Shown: positions 37,609-49,489 of the stretch, one piece after another
Numbering within the stretch: position 1 is the first letter of the stretch
How the letters are laid out: every line of letters starts with the position of its first letter
Assembly: GCA_010645155.1 (NCBI GenBank)
Contig: JAAGOF010000206.1
Location: 183,531-247,530, forward strand
From: Tigriopus japonicus
Lineage: Eukaryota; Arthropoda; Copepoda; Harpacticoida; Harpacticidae
Reading direction: 5' to 3'
DNA: 64,000 nucleotides
Position numbers and translations under genes: made by a program
Notes under the pieces: generated by a model
What the model saw: the letters and a program-made list of their open reading frames with translations, nothing else
Databases searched by the model: none
Told to the model about the DNA's origin: nothing

Positions 37609-40261
37609 CTTAGCAATGATCGAAAAGTTGGCCTCATACTGAAATTACTTAAAAGACAAAAGTACCTGATAAAAGTAACAGTTTAAAACGTTGGCTTTTT
37701 GAAAAAAAAACGCTGTTTGCCGGAATTTAAGACTATTCTTGCCCAGTTTTTAGCGGTGCGCCCTGTATATGAAACTGTTCCTAAACTCTTTTCCTAAACT
37801 CTAAAAACTTGCATTTAAGAGCAATGGTATGGTGAGTAAAAAATGTTTGTTGAGAATCATTCCAAAGTAATTTAAAAGCAAATGGAAAAATTGGAAGCCT
37901 TCAATTTAAACAACTTATTTGCTTTAAGGTTTAGTTGCCCAAGGAACCGATCTGCTCTGGCCATCTTGTTATTCAATGTCGGGCATTCCTGATTCAAAAG
38001 TTCGGAATAGCCCCTTCAATTTATAAAGCAAAATTTTATATAAAAACAACAAAACATGCTTTTTTTGCAAAAAATGTCAAGAATTGCTATTCCAACTTCA
38101 AGTTGTGCAGATGAGAAAGGAAATGACCAAGCCTAAATCATCGTGTTAGCTACCTTTCACTCTCATCAGAAACACATGTCTTCCGAACTTTTTTTCTCGC
38201 GAAATAGGATGACATAACTAGTAATTCCTGCTATTGACCTTTTTAGATAATCCTCTTTTGTGTTTAGTTGTTGTCCCTAAATTTTTCCACTATTTGATTT
38301 ACATCCTCAAGCCACATACTCCGCTTCTCTTCAAATTATTGGTAGCAATTCTCTAAAATTAGCAATCTTCACTAACGTTTTCTTTGAATCCAAGCATATG
38401 CACATCCATTTAGGTTGACGGCCTCTTTTGTTTTGCAACTTCTATTCATTAAAGGACAGACCAATCTGGTCAACATTTTTCATTTCAAAAGCACTCACAA
38501 TTCCTCAAAAGTTCATTCCAGTTCTTGAGATTGTGGCTGCGAGTCTGAAATCACCTGCTGACACATCGGGATTCAGTTTTCCTTATCTGTTTTTCAAGTG
38601 CTATTATTTCTCCACAACGGTTGCCATCGGTAAGCTAAATAATGCCATTCAAAAAATTTTATCATCAAGGAAAAGGACTTAAGATTTTGCTAAGACCAAG
38701 CATCAACGATCACGTCCTAGCAACTATTTTTAACCTGGAGATTTTTCGCTCTCCATTAACCAAAATTAGCCAAAAGAATTAGTAAAAAGCGTGGTTTTTT
38801 TTAATTAGGAAAGTTTAACAATTAGGTCAGAGAAAAAAATAGAAAATATCTATAAAAAGTTCGAAGTATTGCACACAAAACTGCGTCGCAATCCAAATAT
38901 TCCCGCCAACCTTTGTTTTGTTTTATTTGGTTAAGAATAAAGGTTGTGAACAAATACGAAATCTTGCAGAATAAACTCACCCCGTTTTCCTCATATTTGT
39001 GTGTGGCATTCAGCTAGACAAAATGTGAAGAAAAACATCAAATTATGGGTTGGTAACAGATTTTGGGCCAAGGCCCACCAAACTTGATGTCGTTTATAAA
39101 TCTGGGTCTCACCGAACAGAGGCAAATAAAGAATCTCAGAGCTGTAAGTCCACAAGCCGAGTACTTTGGAGAGCTTGTAGGTCCATTTATTTGGTCATCT
39201 TCCATAGTTTCTGGGCCCACCAAAAATGATCTTTGGGTCTTCCTGGTTACCGACCCCCTGTATTAGATGAAACGAAATAAGAAGATAACAAAGGGATTTG
39301 TTGCGACTTTATTACTTTTTGCCATTATGGCACGTTAGGTCCTATTTTCTGCAGGAGTACTAGGCTTGACAAAGTTGTTTTTGTTTTATAAACCAGTTAG
39401 TAAATTTTGTGTTTCATTTACCAAATTCCTGCCAAGGTATTCTAACATGAAATGTAGATCGTTCACAGGGACCTTGACGCTTTGAATGGAGACTGAAATG
39501 TAAATAATTTAAATTCGACAAATGGGCTGAGCAACTCAGCGCAATCAACCTGCCCCGTTTTACCGTTGGCGTAATAGTAATTCAAAACGCGCACTTTGAG
39601 GAATCTTTACGGATGTGCAATGGATGTGTGTAGCAAAAAGAATTAAACTGAAGATTCTTGGGGTAAAAAAGGCTTGGGCTGTGTCTCGTGTCAGAGCCCA
39701 GACTCCCCTTATAACAAACTTGATAAAAAATGTTGAGAATGCTCGATCTTCTTTCACAAGTTTGTATATTGACAACCTGAGATCTATTTACAAAAGAACT
39801 TTTCACTCATGTTTCATGTTCACACGTTTGAACATAAAAGTCAAAGTAAAAAAAAAAAACTAAATTCGTCCGACCGCACCTATCCATTGCTTTGCGAGTG
39901 GACAAACAAGTACTGCTACATTGGTAGAACAGCTTCTAAATGGCCTCAATAACTCACCCAATAGGTGAATTGTGAGGGCCATTAAGAACTGTACGTATTG
40001 TGGGAATAAAATACAGGGTTATTCCAAATTATAATCCCCAAAACATGAATGGAGAAAGAGTGAATAGTGAATAGTGAGACGACGAAGTTAACTTGATGTC
40101 CAAACTAGAGCACTACCAGGCATTGCAATGAAATTTAGACACTTAATTTTACAACCTTGATGAATAAACTAATAGTTTTTGTGACTTGCCCACTAAATAA
40201 CTTTCCGAGATATTATGGCTAGAAGCAACAAATATTTAGTAAACAAAGCACAAATCTGGAA
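37609..40261. other. No gene seen apart from one element fragment
   Basis: Spacer between B and C with the fragment at 39031-39262. CGCCCTGTATA near 37759 resembles a mariner-type end. Confidence 0.45.
39031..39262. mobile_element. Probable hAT-like fragment with GGGTTGGTAAC ends
   Basis: GGGTTGGTAACAGATTTTGG is inverted as GGTTACCGACCCCCTG, and GGGCCAAGGCCCACCAAA against GGGCCCACCAAA adds inner similarity. No target duplication. A similar end, CAGGGGTCAGTGACGAGTGG, occurs alone at 33423. Confidence 0.4.
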
Positions 40262-40755
40262 GTGCTAAGAATTAGAGGACATGGAACGTGACAACCGGAT
40301 CAGGATATTACTCCAATATGCTCCATGACAATAGAGTGCCTCCCACCAAGGTCGCAAGGCAATTGGGAGTGTCAAGGGCGACAGATTACAACGTGAAAGG
40401 ACGGGGGAACTCAACAGGAAGCCTGGCAGTGGAAAGAAACCGATTGTGGACCACGATGAGGTCAAGAGGGCTGTTGAGGCTGCACCACTGAAGTCATTGA
40501 CCAAGCATGCAGTTGACATGGGTGTGTCTGCCTCCACGATGTCAAGGACAGTCAGGAGCATGGGTGGAAAGTCCCTGGTGAGGCTGTAAAGGCCATTGCT
40601 CACCCCAGCAATCAAGGAATCCCATCTCCAACGTTGCCAGGGACTTCTCAACAATTTGAAGTCAGCCCAAGCAGGGCGGGTCATCATTTTCAGTGACGAG
40701 AAAACATGGACAGTCGACCCTGTGAGAGGCACTAAAGTGCCTCAAATGTTGACTG
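40262..40755 (+). pseudogene. Broken Tc1/mariner-type transposase
   Basis: A frame reads VARQLGVSRATDYNVKG (40342-40392), typical of the helix-turn-helix end. A one-base shift leads to ELNRKPGSGKKPIVDHDEVK, then an in-frame stop, then VIIFSDEKTWTVDP (40680-40721), the second catalytic aspartate region of mariner/maT transposases. The downstream third acidic block is missing. It is more GC-rich than its surroundings. The longer minus-strand frame over the same DNA is a shadow. Confidence 0.75.
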
Positions 40756-41590
40756 AGTATTGTTAATGGACCTGTGGTGATTTTTGGTTGAAATTATTAG
40801 TTAAATCCCTCTCAAATTGTCATGGAAATCTGTATATTATAAAGGTAATTCAGGCATGATTTATGTCAAAATTCATCAGAAAAACACAAAAGTCTATTGG
40901 GAGTTCCGCCATCAACATTTTAGGCACTTTAGTTTGTCCAAAACTGATGAATGACCGTGCAATCTTCAAAAATATGTGTATCATGGGAACGGCGAGCTGT
41001 TGCCGCATGAAATCCACTAGATGGCGCACTTTATGAATGTACTCTGTTATTATAGTGCTTTAGTCCAAACAACTTGTATGTCTAACGCTTTGTGCTCCTC
41101 GTAAAATGTTATAGCAATTTGTTCCTTCTAATGGGCGTTCAAAATAAGAAGGTTTTTTGAGAACAGGGCGTACCTTGTACCTTGGGTGGGGGAGTAGTTC
41201 CTGAAAACAAAATCATAGTTTGACGAGTCAATCATTTCAAAACTACTTTGCCTGTGTATACCTAAAACTGTTTTCTTCAACTAGAATTAGTAAAATTCCA
41301 TTATAAACGAATGTCACGAATGCTTTCAGATTTGGTATGGGACTCTAATTCGGAACAATCCTGCACGGGAGAGTACTATCTAAATATCCGTGCTTGAGGA
41401 AAACCTCAATAAATAAGTTGCGCTTGCTGAACAAAAAAAAAACAAAAAAACGAAGCTTATGCTCTGAGACTACCTTTAAGCATGATTTTCAACTCGAATC
41501 TGTTTTGTTCACATAATAGTTCTTAGTCCCCTCAACAACTGACCTAGTGACGACAAGAAGCTAAGGTGACACCAATCGAAGAGGAGGAGA

Positions 41591-41633
41591 GAATTGTGCT
41601 CCTTTGATTTCGAATCAAATTCTTACTGCTGTT
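41591..41633 (+). promoter_or_regulatory. Conserved promoter-proximal block, gene C
   Basis: GAATTGTGCTCC, TTTCGAATCAAATTCTTACT and GCTGTTGC align with the blocks of B and D. It lies about 130 bp before the ATG. Confidence 0.45.
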
Positions 41634-41720
41634 GCAAATTGCACTATTCCTCTGGATCAGACAAAAACACAATAGCTTATTCATTCCCATTAGCACTTCA
41701 GTTCGATCCGTAACCTCAAG

Positions 41721-44700
41721 ATGATCGGATGTGGTTTGGTCGCATTCTTAGCCATATTGGCATTCAGTTTTGGTCCTGGATATCATGTGGTTTGCCACCA
41801 ACATGCTGATCAAAAGGTTTTGCTCGACAATCCGGTTTCTGATAAGTCACTTCAGGTAGGAAAAAAATCTTGGAGTCACAGAAATAAAGGGAAGTTAAGG
41901 AAATCAGACGGATTGCTTGAACAGTGTCACATGTTTTCGTGGATTTTAAAGTGCAAGGAAATGTTCTAAAGATCTCAAAAAGAACGTTTTCGGCTGTTTT
42001 ATCATGCTCGAGCACAAAATAACCTTTGGCATTGCTTTTCATGTTTGGTTCCCCATTTTTTTGACGTTATGTTAACATCAATAAGAAGGGTTTTAATTTA
42101 TTTTTACTTTTCATAAAAAAACCGGCCATTTTCCCATACCCACTTCTTTTAAAAATGTCTGTTGAGGAAAAAACCGAGGAAAACTATTCTAAATTTACAA
42201 AATAAGCTCCGTTTTCAATGACAAACATTTATGATTTTAGGTTAGTGATCATTTAGGGACAGGAACTTTAAACGAAAAAACTTATTTGTCTTTATTCATC
42301 TTTTTTCGTCTTTTTTAACTTTATTCGTCGCGAATTTTTTTCGGTTAATTTGGATTTTATTCGTCTTCTTTCATCTAATCGGGCAATTTTATTCGTCTTT
42401 TCTCGCTTATTTGGCCAAAAACTTGGATTTTCTTGGATTTTAAGCTCATTAAGCGTTGTTTTCAATTGTCCAAGCAAATAATAACTTCAAAGAAAGTTCA
42501 ACGCCAAAGCTTATGGCAAAGTAACAATTTGATTGTCAGTTGCGATTTTGCACCAACAAAATACAATCCACACTTACAAATCACAAAAAGAAAAAAATAC
42601 TATTGGGTTGAAAAGGCTTTCTGGCCGCAAAAACAATTAATGTTTCTGCATATCTGACTTCAGCTCCACAGAAAACGCACCTTAAAAAAGAGGCATTTTT
42701 GAACTCTTGGTTTTTATTTGACATTTGTACTACTGAAAATAGTGGAGGCAGTTTTAAAATTCTTTTTTTGTCTGTCCGGGCACTTTATTTGTCTTCTTTC
42801 TAAAAAAAAGAGGTTTATTCGCTTTTTTTGGAAATTGATTAGATTTGAACATCGCGTAAACATTTTTTTTTCGTTTCATGGGAACTTTCATTCGCCTTTT
42901 TTCGTTTAATCGGTCAATCTTTTTCGGCTTTTTTCGTTTAATTGGTCAATCTCATTTGTCTTTTTTCGTCTAATCAGGCAATTCTTTTCGTCTTTTTTTG
43001 TTTAATTTGACAGGTTTGTTCGTCTAAACTTCCTGTCTCTAGTGATCATCCACACCAAAAGATAGAAAGTACTGTTACTGCCAAGAATTAAGACCATCCC
43101 CATTAACAGTGATGGACCGAAAGGGCTCATGACCGAAAACGAAAGGTTCGGCCGAAAGAGGGCTTAATCGAAACCGAAACCGAAAGCAGCAGACTACAAA
43201 ATTGCATTTCAACGGTTTTTAGACGAAAATTTTTTCGATTTTGTTGTCTAACTTCATCCTTTATAGTGAATGTTGCCTTTCGGTTTCGGTAGGCATAACC
43301 GAAACCGAAACTGTAATTTCGGCCGGAAGCGCTTTCGGTCCGTCACTACCCATTAACATCCCTCAATTTCTTCAGTCAATTTTAAATCGCGCATTTTATG
43401 GATATCAGGCACCGTTTATCACATAAGTCTCATATTTATTCTCAAGCAATTAAATATGTAGGCTCAAGTGAGTGCTGAGGAGGTCCAAACACCTCGCGAC
43501 GGACGAGCTCTCAAGGGATGGAATCTCGATCATGGTGGTCCAAGTCAAACACATGAATCGACCTCGAGCAACGTCATTCTTGGTGAAAACGTTTTCAACC
43601 CGTTAGAGGAAGACTCTCAGTATTTTCAACAAAATCTTGATGCTGGATTACTACGACAAGGTCAATTTGCGAATCCCTGGCCTGTAGCACCCATTGTTTC
43701 GCGCTCTAATCAACCCATCCAATCCCATCACGAGATCGAAAGTGGACAATATGATTCCTATGAAACATCCCTAAAGCCGTAAGTTTGCATTTCTTCAATT
43801 TTTCTCAAACATAGACGATGCTCACTAAAATGGAGACTGTTTTGAATGAAAAGATAGACGTACAAAAAAATAAAAAAGGAGGTTCGTAGAGCCCGAAGAA
43901 ATTCTTAATATAGTTTAGCTTTTGGGGACAAAATTGATATTGAACATATTTTTAACTTATTCCACCTTTTTCACCATATTTATATGTGTTTCCGCCAAGT
44001 TTTGGCAAATTTGGGAACTCCTCAAAATTCTTAATTTTTGTCTTTCCTAGCCATTCCAGATTTTTCTGGGGCTCTTCATTTGGATTCCAGTTTTAATTTT
44101 TGAAAAGTTCAATTCAGTGTGTCTCGTTTTAAGTGAACAAAATCATACATACAGTACATAAGAATTGTACTTGGATTGTGGCAGCCTGTGTTAGATACAG
44201 CCAAACCTTATAGATCCAAGTTCGTAGCAATTGCATAAGTTTCCAATACACAGAATTGCAAGTTTCCAATAAAACAGTTTTGTTTCGTAATTTGAGGGAA
44301 ACTTCGATTTCACAGATGTACAATCTTGCAACCTTTCTGTCCTTGTCCTTGCCAATGAGAAAATTGTATCTGTGACTTCGAAGTTTGAATAATCGTGTAG
44401 TGTAATCTAACCATTAGACAACTGAATCAACATGGTAAGGGAAATGCTTTTTTAGAATACCGTCTTAATGGATACAGGTAATCGGACGAATTCAGGTGGG
44501 GATTATGGGGCCAAAATGGCTAGGGATGCATTAGACAGTCGAGACTAACCCTAAAAAACTCAATTAAATTTCTCGAGCCTAATTCACATTCTTCGTTTAG
44601 CCTTATTCACATTCTTCGTCTAGCCTAATTCACATTGTTCGTTTTGACAGTCAACCGAAATGAACTTTTCCCTCCCGTAGCAGATTTAAACTATCAGCAC

Positions 44701-47700
44701 CGAAATCTAGATCCATCCCTAGCCAGTTTGGCCCCCAAATCTCCAGCTGAATTTGTCTAACTACACCCATCCATTGGCGTTTTAATCAGCTGACAGTAGT
44801 TGCAGTTTGAAAAAAGAGTCAAAAAATGTTCCAAAGCCAAAATATGCTAAAAGAAATATACGAGTATTTTTCAAGATATTAGTCATGTCCTTAGAGTCTA
44901 CAATTGATGTTTCGTTGTTTTCACATTAAGGTTGGGATTTTTTACTATTTCCAGATCGCCGTTACCAGGTTTCCTGAAAACCTTAGCTGCTTGCGTGCCA
45001 TTAAGTTTTGTGGCTGCTGCCATTCCTTTGGGATTTGCCAATTTGGGGTGAGGCCTCTGAATTTGCTCACCTTCTTGATGACAATAAATAAGGTCACAAA
45101 ATAATTTTTTTTTTTCAGTGGAGGCACCAGGACCGTCACCATAAGTCCAGCGTAAGTATTGTGGGCCAGTGCCCATTCTAAATACTAGTGAGACCCAAAA
45201 AATCGCTATTTTTTTAACTGCACAAGATATGGCCCAAAAATTAAGAAACGCGTCAGAACTGGAAAAGGGCCAAAATTCCGATATTCCAGATTTTATCGAC
45301 AAGTTTGACAAAAGTTAAGCCTTGGAAAGTGGTACTTCACCACTCTATATTTTGCACCAAAATTTCAAGAAGTAAAATATATTGAGTTTTTTTGTAATTC
45401 AGCCCACAAATGTGTTTACAGGAGTGAAACCAGATCAGGCCGTTTGAAAAATGTCATAGGAAGGCAAGGCAATTCAGCGTTGGCGGGTTGTTGAAAGTTA
45501 CTAAAATAAGTTAGGTAAAAAATGCCAAAAAATTTTTTCCCGTTTTGTAATCTTTTCTCAAATGGTCTAAAGCAAATGAAAGTAAAGGATAGCGCTAATA
45601 ACTTTTTCCATTGCCGAACATAGAGGTGAGTAAAGAAATTGTTTACCTTCATTTTCTTTCTAGGAACGAGATCTTTGGATGTTAGTTGGTAGTGCAAATA
45701 AAAAATTGAATGTAAAAGACTTCCTAGAAATCTCATCAAAAACTCTTTTTCATATTAATGATATTTGTACGAGAACTTTTAGGAATCAAAGGTTCATTTG
45801 AACTTAATAAGACTTTTCTCCACTACTAAACAAATGTAACCAATTGAATTTCCATCCTCGAGTCACTCTTTCCCACGAACTTTAGCCTCGTAAAGGGAAC
45901 GGATTACAATTCCCTTAAGCTTTCCTTTTTCCAATTTTAGGAATCCGTTACTCCTGCATTCCTTTCGAAAAGAAGGAATGACATTACGAAGAACATGTTA
46001 GAATTTTATCAGTAGGCATTCCTTGTGAAGGTAATTAAATGTGCGATTTCAAGCATCCTAATAATCACAATAATTTAGCTTTCAAGTTTAAAAGACAACA
46101 CTTTATGTTTCACGCATTTTTTTGGTGTTCAGATTCATGAGTTTTTTTGCTTTGAGTTTCTGTTCCTTTTTTTTTGGGTGGGGGCGGATTTTTTTACCGT
46201 TACAAGGAATTGGATTCCTTGCTGTAAAGAGAGTTGACAATTAATATAGTTTATATGATAATAGACAATTTCTCCTCCGGGTGTTTTAAAAGAAACAAAA
46301 CACCTAGTTCTATCGTCTATAACTCGTGATTGAAACCATATATGGACCTCATCTTCATTGAAAATGATTTGCCAAACACTTGGCTTGAAAAGTCAGAAAA
46401 AGCAATTTCAGCCAAGTTCAATTGTTAAGCGACAACGATTTTTCTCGTGAAGGCCCATATCTGAAAACAGAGTTTTCGTGACTCAGACTTTGTTCTCCCT
46501 ACCGAAATTTGGCTATAATGAAAAATAAGCCGACACAAAGGGAATAAAACAATATGTATCTGAAGAATTGTTATCTGCCAGATCTTTTAGAGCTTTGCAA
46601 TTTTTTGTGAGATCAACCATTTCCAAGTTTCGGGCACGGTTTCCTGTTCCGTTTCTTATGCATCACCTTGTATAGTTATGAAATTGTGATCAACTGGTAT
46701 TGTTTAAAAAAATAAAAAATCAAATTACAGCTCCAATGATACCTTTTCTGACTTTTCAAGTCAAGTGTTTGGTGTGAAAATTTACGTGGACCTGGGCTTG
46801 AAAATTGCATATTAATCAGCAGCCAAGAAGGCCATACTGAGTATGCCCATGTGTCAAAACAAATTTAGAAAAAGTTGGCCACCAAAATGATGAACAAATG
46901 CCATTTTGGCCCAAATTGAAAAAAAATAATCCTTGTGGTAAAACTAGAATGAACAATTATGTGGAATTGTTTGGGAGAGTGAGCCAAAGAAAAAAGTTGG
47001 ACAACTCGTTTTTTGGCGAACTATTATACAAACTTTAACTTCAAAGATGTACATATAGGTACTTTTTAAACTCCCAAAAGTTTGTCAATAAAGCCAAAGG
47101 ATCTTTTTTGTGACTTTGAAATTATTAAAAAGTTGCTCGTGTATGTCCACTATAAGAAAAAAAATAAAATTAATGGACTGGGACAAGGAGCACTGGAATC
47201 ATGGAGTGGGAGGCTAGCAATGAGAATAATGATTTCCAGTAAGAACAATTCAATTACGTTCTTCTGCAAATGAGACCTTGCATATGTTGACAAGAATATG
47301 TATTTCAGTTTTCAGCTCAATCGAGCGTCGAAGACAAAGTTATGCTCACTCCAAGTTCAGTGCAAATCCTACCGAGAATGAATGAAGTCGCCCTTTTGTG
47401 GTAATCGTTTTACCACAAAAGGGCTAGTTCATTCATTCTATGCTCTCAGCAGTACATAAGTTTGAGAAGGCATAACTTTTCACTCCGGCATTCGATTGGG
47501 CTGAAATTTAAAATACGCGTTCTTCTCATTGCAAGCCAGGTCTCATTTGCAGAAGAACGCAAATGGTTCGTTTCTGCTGCAAATCATAATTCTCAATGCC
47601 AGCCTTCCCACTCCATGATTTCCGTGCTTCTTGACTGGGAAAAGGAACGAGTAGCTAGTACTTTTTAGGGTTTTGAGCCTCACAATTACACCATTTTTGA

Positions 47701-48562
47701 AATGTCATGGCTTACAGTTACTTTTCAAAAAAGCGAATTACTGTACTTTCGTTATAACTGCCCGCCTATTCCACATCTTTATTTGACGTCCTTGTTCTTG
47801 CAACAAACTCCTTTCTTTTTCAGACCAGTGACAATGACCATCACGATGTCAATCACACAAATGGCCATGGAAAATGATGAAGGACGGGCTGAAATGAGCT
47901 TAACGGATCCTGATAACAACGAGGACATCGACGAGGGCTCAGGTGAGGATACTCCTTTGCAAATAAGGTCAAAACCTCAAACTCCATCTGTTGTAACGAA
48001 GACTTACACAAATAAAAGACAGCAACCCCAAGCTCCCGCTTTAGTAGAAACGACAACTTCTCCATCCACCAACATCACCAAAAACCTCAAAGCTCAACCT
48101 CGTGCTGACATTGTGAACGCCATATTCACGCCAAGAGCTGTTGGACCAACCTCATCATTGGAATCAATTCTAAATTTGACACCTATTGATGAGATGGGCG
48201 AGGCTGATGGGAGCAAGTATTTGTTTAGCGTGGAATCCACCTCGGAAAACCTTGAAAACGACGTATTTACTCTGCCTTTAGCGAATCAACTCTCGGGAAA
48301 TTGGACTTTTGATGACCCTGATGACACTTCGAATTTGATCGTGTCTAAAGTTGGGGATGAAGTGAGTCCGGTAGAAATAGTGCGATTAAATACCCAAGAA
48401 GTCAAGGACACGATGGTTTTTTCAGAGGAGCTAAAACACGAGGATGTTCCAAATCTTCAAGTTCAATCCAACATTGTTCGCAAAGCCCAACAAAACACTT
48501 CCCCAAAGCCGAAACCAAGAAGTCGATTACCGAGGTTGAATCTGAAAAATTGGGGAGATTGA
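41721..48562 (+). CDS. Family member C: putative secreted protein, five exons
   Basis: Exons are 41721-41855, 43462-43778, 44955-45047, 45119-45151 and 47824-48562, in phases 0, 2, 2, 2, giving about 438 residues. Exon 1 starts MIGCGLVAFLAILAFSFGPG. Exon 2 is the most diverged of the four close copies: the arginine cluster is replaced by RALKGWNLDHGG and the tyrosine stretch is reduced to EEDSQYFQQN, but HHEIESGQYDSY is kept. Exon 3 is [19 protein letters not shown]. Exon 4 is GGTRTVTISPA. Exon 5 starts [16 protein letters not shown] and keeps FTPRAVGPTS, GNWTFDDPDDTSNL and RSRLPRLNLKNW. Intron 1 holds two hAT-like insertions and intron 4 is long (2.7 kb) with foldback sequences. AATAAA lies at 48655-48660. 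Loss of the basic cluster may change processing, if that cluster is a cleavage site. Function unknown. Confidence 0.84.
42253..43041. mobile_element. hAT-like inverted-repeat element, 789 bp, intron 1 of C
   Basis: Starts TTAGGGACAGGAACTTTAAA and ends TTTAGACGAA-type sequence in inverse (TTCGTCTAAACTTCCTGTCT, then CTA). Perfect duplication GTGATCAT at 42245-42252 and 43042-43049. The interior is full of TTATTCGTCTTTTTTCG words on both halves. The matching place in copies A and B is uninterrupted. Confidence 0.8.
43107..43348. mobile_element. hAT-like MITE, TAGTGATGG family, copy 3 (242 bp, internally deleted)
   Basis: Ends are CAGTGATGGACCGAAAG and CTTTCGGTCCGTCACTA, with perfect duplication CCCATTAA at 43099-43106 and 43349-43356. 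It lies in intron 1 of C, 113 bp before exon 2. Confidence 0.85.
44467..44775. mobile_element. Inverted-repeat element, copy 2, intron 2 of C
   Basis: Starts AATGGATACAGGTAATCGGA with GGGGCCAAAATGGCTAGGGA and ends CATCCCTAGCCAGTTTGGCC and CACCCATCCATT. Same family as 37340-37608, with a different centre. Confidence 0.65.
46372..46772. repeat. Inverted repeat pair in intron 4 of C
   Basis: CCAAACACTTGGCTTGAAAA followed by GTCAGAAAAAG is inverted at 46744-46772 (TTTTCTGACTTTTCAAGTCA). Probably a small transposon relic. Confidence 0.5.
47177..47640. mobile_element. Foldback element with arms of about 200 bp, intron 4 of C
   Basis: The left arm (AATCATGGAGTGGGAGGCTA, GTTCTTCTGCAAATGAGACC) is inverted in the right arm (GGTCTCATTTGCAGAAGAAC, TTCCCACTCCATGATTTCC). 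At the centre (47371-47440) is a sharper palindrome, GCCCTTTTGTGGTAA and TTACCACAAAAGGGC. A single arm of the same family lies at 52230-52345 in intron 4 of D. Confidence 0.75.
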
Positions 48563-48654
48563 AACTGTGAGCAGTGTCAAGGTCCGATTTTTTCTCAATG
48601 TCTCTTTGTATTTAAAATGTTGTTCATACACTACATTGGGTGTAAATCTAAATT

Positions 48655-48660
48655 AATAAA
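48655..48660 (+). terminator. AATAAA signal, gene C
   Basis: Canonical poly(A) signal 93 bp after the stop codon. Confidence 0.55.
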
Positions 48661-49360
48661 ATTGCCTGAAATTTCACATCTTGTCAGCAGTTGGCTTGCA
48701 TTTAAAACAACATATCTTCCACCTTTTGAAGGCGGTTTCATAATTTGCTCCTAAATAGCTGATACAAAAGAAAATTTTCAATTATTTTCCTCTAAAGCTA
48801 GCCCCTTTAGGGTTGATTAGGTGCGTCAATGTCCGACATGTTGGGTTTAGGAGAAAATCAAGTTGCTTCAACAACTGCTCTAGTACTTTAGTTATGCTCG
48901 TCGCAGTCTGTTATTTCTAATATAATCGTAGCTTATCCGGGATGACTCAGCTCGGGACAACTTTCAAAAATGACTCAATGTCCGAACAACTAACTAACAT
49001 ACGATGGGGGCCTACAAAATAAGTACGTAGCCCAATGGTTTTCGACAGTCTGTGTGAGCTTTTAAGAATCCCCACCCCCAAAGGCTTGGACTCCCTTTTC
49101 GTACTTGGCGTACTTGCCCAATATGCCACCGGAAAGTTCCGTGCGTATGTTCCTATGTACAGAGATTTCTTTTTTTGTCGCCTGCTTTGTGAGTACTTTA
49201 TTCTATAACAACTCAGATGAAGGGACACACGGATAAAAGGTTTCATGAAAAATGACAACGTCGAGCCAGGCAATTTCAAGCCCCTCCACAACCTGATTTT
49301 GATGATAATTCGTTTGGCAGAGGTGAAGAGGATTAGGTGATAGAAATCGAAGAGGGGGAG

Positions 49361-49402
49361 AAATGTGCTCTTTATATTTCGAATCAGATCCTGACTGCTG
49401 TT
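49361..49402 (+). promoter_or_regulatory. Conserved promoter-proximal block with TATA-like motif, gene D
   Basis: TGTGCTCTTTATATTTC is followed by GAATCAGATCCTGACTGCTG, about 129 bp before the ATG. TTTATATTT is the only good TATA-like sequence among the four copies. Confidence 0.45.
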
Positions 49403-49489
49403 GTGGATTGTGCTATTCTTTTGGATCAGAAGCAAATACACTAGCCGATTAATTCTCGTGAACACCTCAGTTCAATCCATACCCTCAAG

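Noticed and set aside
40265..40732. 155-codon minus-strand frame
   Set aside because: Antisense shadow of the mariner-type transposase relic, which has recognisable motifs on the plus strand.
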